Shown: positions 63,016 through 64,000 of the stretch, in pieces
Position numbering within the stretch: position 1 is the stretch's first letter
How the letters are laid out: each line of letters starts with the position of its first letter
The notes under the pieces: generated by a model
Seen by the model: only the letters and a program-made list of their open reading frames with translations
Told to the model about the DNA's origin: nothing
Databases searched by the model: none
Program-made: the position numbers and the translations under genes
NCBI RefSeq assembly: GCF_010645065.1
Contig: NZ_JAADZW010000007.1
Span: forward strand, 1 to 64,000
Direction of reading: 5' to 3'
Origin: Flavobacterium fluviatile
GTDB taxonomy: Bacteria > Bacteroidota > Bacteroidia > Flavobacteriales > Flavobacteriaceae
DNA length: 64,000 nt

Positions 63016-63993
63016 ATGAAAAAATTTGCATACCTGCTTTTATTGGGCCTTTTGTTAAACGGATGCGATGATGGCGATTTAACTGTTGAAACTTTTGATT
63101 TTACTGACCCAAGTATAAAAGTGCAAACCTGTACAGATACTTACGAGTTACTTTACAAACTAAAAAATCAAGAAAGTTTATTATTGCAAATACCTGAGGA
63201 TAAACTTGGAAATGTAGCAGGTGAACAAACTTTTAACATTGACAACAACAGTTACAAATTAGTCTACAGAACGTATGATGGAACTGTTGCAACAGCTAAT
63301 ATCTGTAATGCCATTAGACCTTCATTGCCAAATATAACTGATGAGTGGTATGCTGAAGGCGGTACAATCGTAATTGTAACCAAAGCAAAATATGGTGAAC
63401 CAAACACTACCGAAAATAGTACACGAATAGTCGGATATACTCATAGTATTTCTTTTAAAAACCTTACCTATTCCAAACCTGCCGGAACACAAGTTGGGCC
63501 TGATTTTGTTTTTGGGGATATTGATACAACTGTTGATGATTTAAATTTAACATTTGATGAAAGCGCTGACTTATGTACTTCTGCTACAAATGATAAGGTC
63601 GTATTCAATATTAATGATGAAGCGTCTTTAACAATAAACAATATTGACCCAACTCTTATTGCCAATGAGGTAACGCCTTCAGGCACTCCAAGAACAGGTT
63701 TAATTAGTGCAACACAAAATAAAGTATTTTATACTATTTATAATGGATTAATTACTGCAGATTATTTTTGCAAAATACCAATACCATCAACACCCACCAT
63801 TTCTCAAACCTGGACGGGACTCGAAGGCGTAAGTGGGCAAAGCGGCATCATTGAAGTAACTACCACAAGCTTAGGACCAACAGTTTTTAAACATGTTATA
63901 GTACTTAAAGATGTAATATTAGATAATGGAAATGTAAACTTTAAATTAGGAAAAAACTTCCTGTTGGGAGAGTTAGTCACACAATCTAATTAA
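63016..63993 (+). CDS. lipoprotein with two diverged internal repeats, unknown function
   Basis: The 325-residue protein has a lipoprotein signal (LLLNGC, Cys17) and two halves that resemble each other: CTDTYELLYKLKNQESLLLQ to VFGDIDTT (about 38-170) and CTSATNDKVVFNINDEASLT to LLGELVT (about 187-322). Both contain a short FxN/DFxN strand and end in a conserved GxxF-L-G-E/D. No family is recognised. A TATTTTTG box lies at 62990-62997. It is probably an outer-membrane or surface lipoprotein. Confidence 0.7.
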   Translation: MKKFAYLLLLGLLLNGCDDGDLTVETFDFTDPSIKVQTCTDTYELLYKLKNQESLLLQIPEDKLGNVAGEQTFNIDNNSYKLVYRTYDGTVATANICNAIRPSLPNITDEWYAEGGTIVIVTKAKYGEPNTTENSTRIVGYTHSISFKNLTYSKPAGTQVGPDFVFGDIDTTVDDLNLTFDESADLCTSATNDKVVFNINDEASLTINNIDPTLIANEVTPSGTPRTGLISATQNKVFYTIYNGLITADYFCKIPIPSTPTISQTWTGLEGVSGQSGIIEVTTTSLGPTVFKHVIVLKDVILDNGNVNFKLGKNFLLGELVTQSN

Positions 63994-64000
63994 TTTAAAA

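Noticed and set aside
1..64000. CRISPR, restriction-modification, retron, prophage or secretion system
   Set aside because: I scanned gene content on both strands and saw no Cas, methylase/nuclease pair, reverse transcriptase, phage structural genes or spaced direct repeats.
1..64000. tRNA or rRNA genes
   Set aside because: No cloverleaf with a GGTTC-type T loop or rRNA-like stretch was seen in the gaps.

Overview
The window looks like a chromosomal segment of a Flavobacterium-type member of the Bacteroidota. The DNA is AT-rich, Shine-Dalgarno sites are largely absent, and several genes carry the Bacteroidota promoter -7 box TAnnTTTG, some with a TTG box 17-21 bases upstream (clearest before the genes at 32220, 36779 and 52666). 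The gene content fits: DUF5606, a J-domain/KTSC protein, MlaEFD next to an AsmA protein, a DUF4369/TlpA lipoprotein, and prfB with its programmed frameshift. I saw no rRNA, tRNA, CRISPR array, prophage or intact insertion sequence.

Layout. 0.4-3.1 kb: four small + strand genes (DoxX-like, HMA-fold-like, VOC, DinB) converge on a type IB topoisomerase. 3.5-5.8 kb: a GT4 glycosyltransferase fused to a helical-barrel-like domain. 6.0-11.2 kb: MlaE, MlaF, MlaD and an AsmA-family protein, probably an operon for lipid transport between the membranes. 11.3-14.1 kb: an FAD oxidoreductase and a CPA1 antiporter, then a broken HD-domain gene. 14.6-22.4 kb: an AraC regulator, a DNA glycosylase, a DUF4142 lipoprotein, a small membrane protein, an outer membrane barrel, and two DMT transporters divergent from a MocR regulator. 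22.5-30.8 kb: a long run of minus-strand genes (bestrophin, USP-like protein, two-component pair, MoxR-like AAA ATPase, VWA protein, YchJ protein and three small or unknown genes).

30.9-46.7 kb is mostly housekeeping: a J-domain/KTSC protein, a TlpA lipoprotein gene broken by an in-frame TGA inside a 27-base insertion, a cysteine synthase homologue, oligopeptidase B, YbaB, threonine aldolase, prfB, msrB, an LpxD-type acyltransferase, an acyl-CoA carboxylase beta subunit, DoxX, a Crp/Fnr regulator, MazG, DUF5606 and peptide deformylase. 46.9-53.5 kb: a FUSC transporter, mqo, ruvX, a RelE/ParE-type toxin-antitoxin pair, a methyltransferase and dapD. 53.6-60.9 kb: a cell-surface glycan (probably LPS core) cluster with six glycosyltransferase-like genes and a Kdo-kinase-like gene. 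61.2-64 kb: the tRNA-modification gene tsaC/sua5, a cysteine desulfurase, and a lipoprotein made of two diverged repeats.

The items most worth a second look are the interrupted TlpA gene, the AAA/VWA cluster with its small companion genes, the structured intergenic repeats (notably the GC-rich hairpin with a C(TTCG)G tetraloop at 17.55-17.68 kb), the Mla-AsmA operon, and the J-domain/KTSC fusion. I found no clear new defence or mobile system. All functions are read from motifs and family resemblance; no database search was run.
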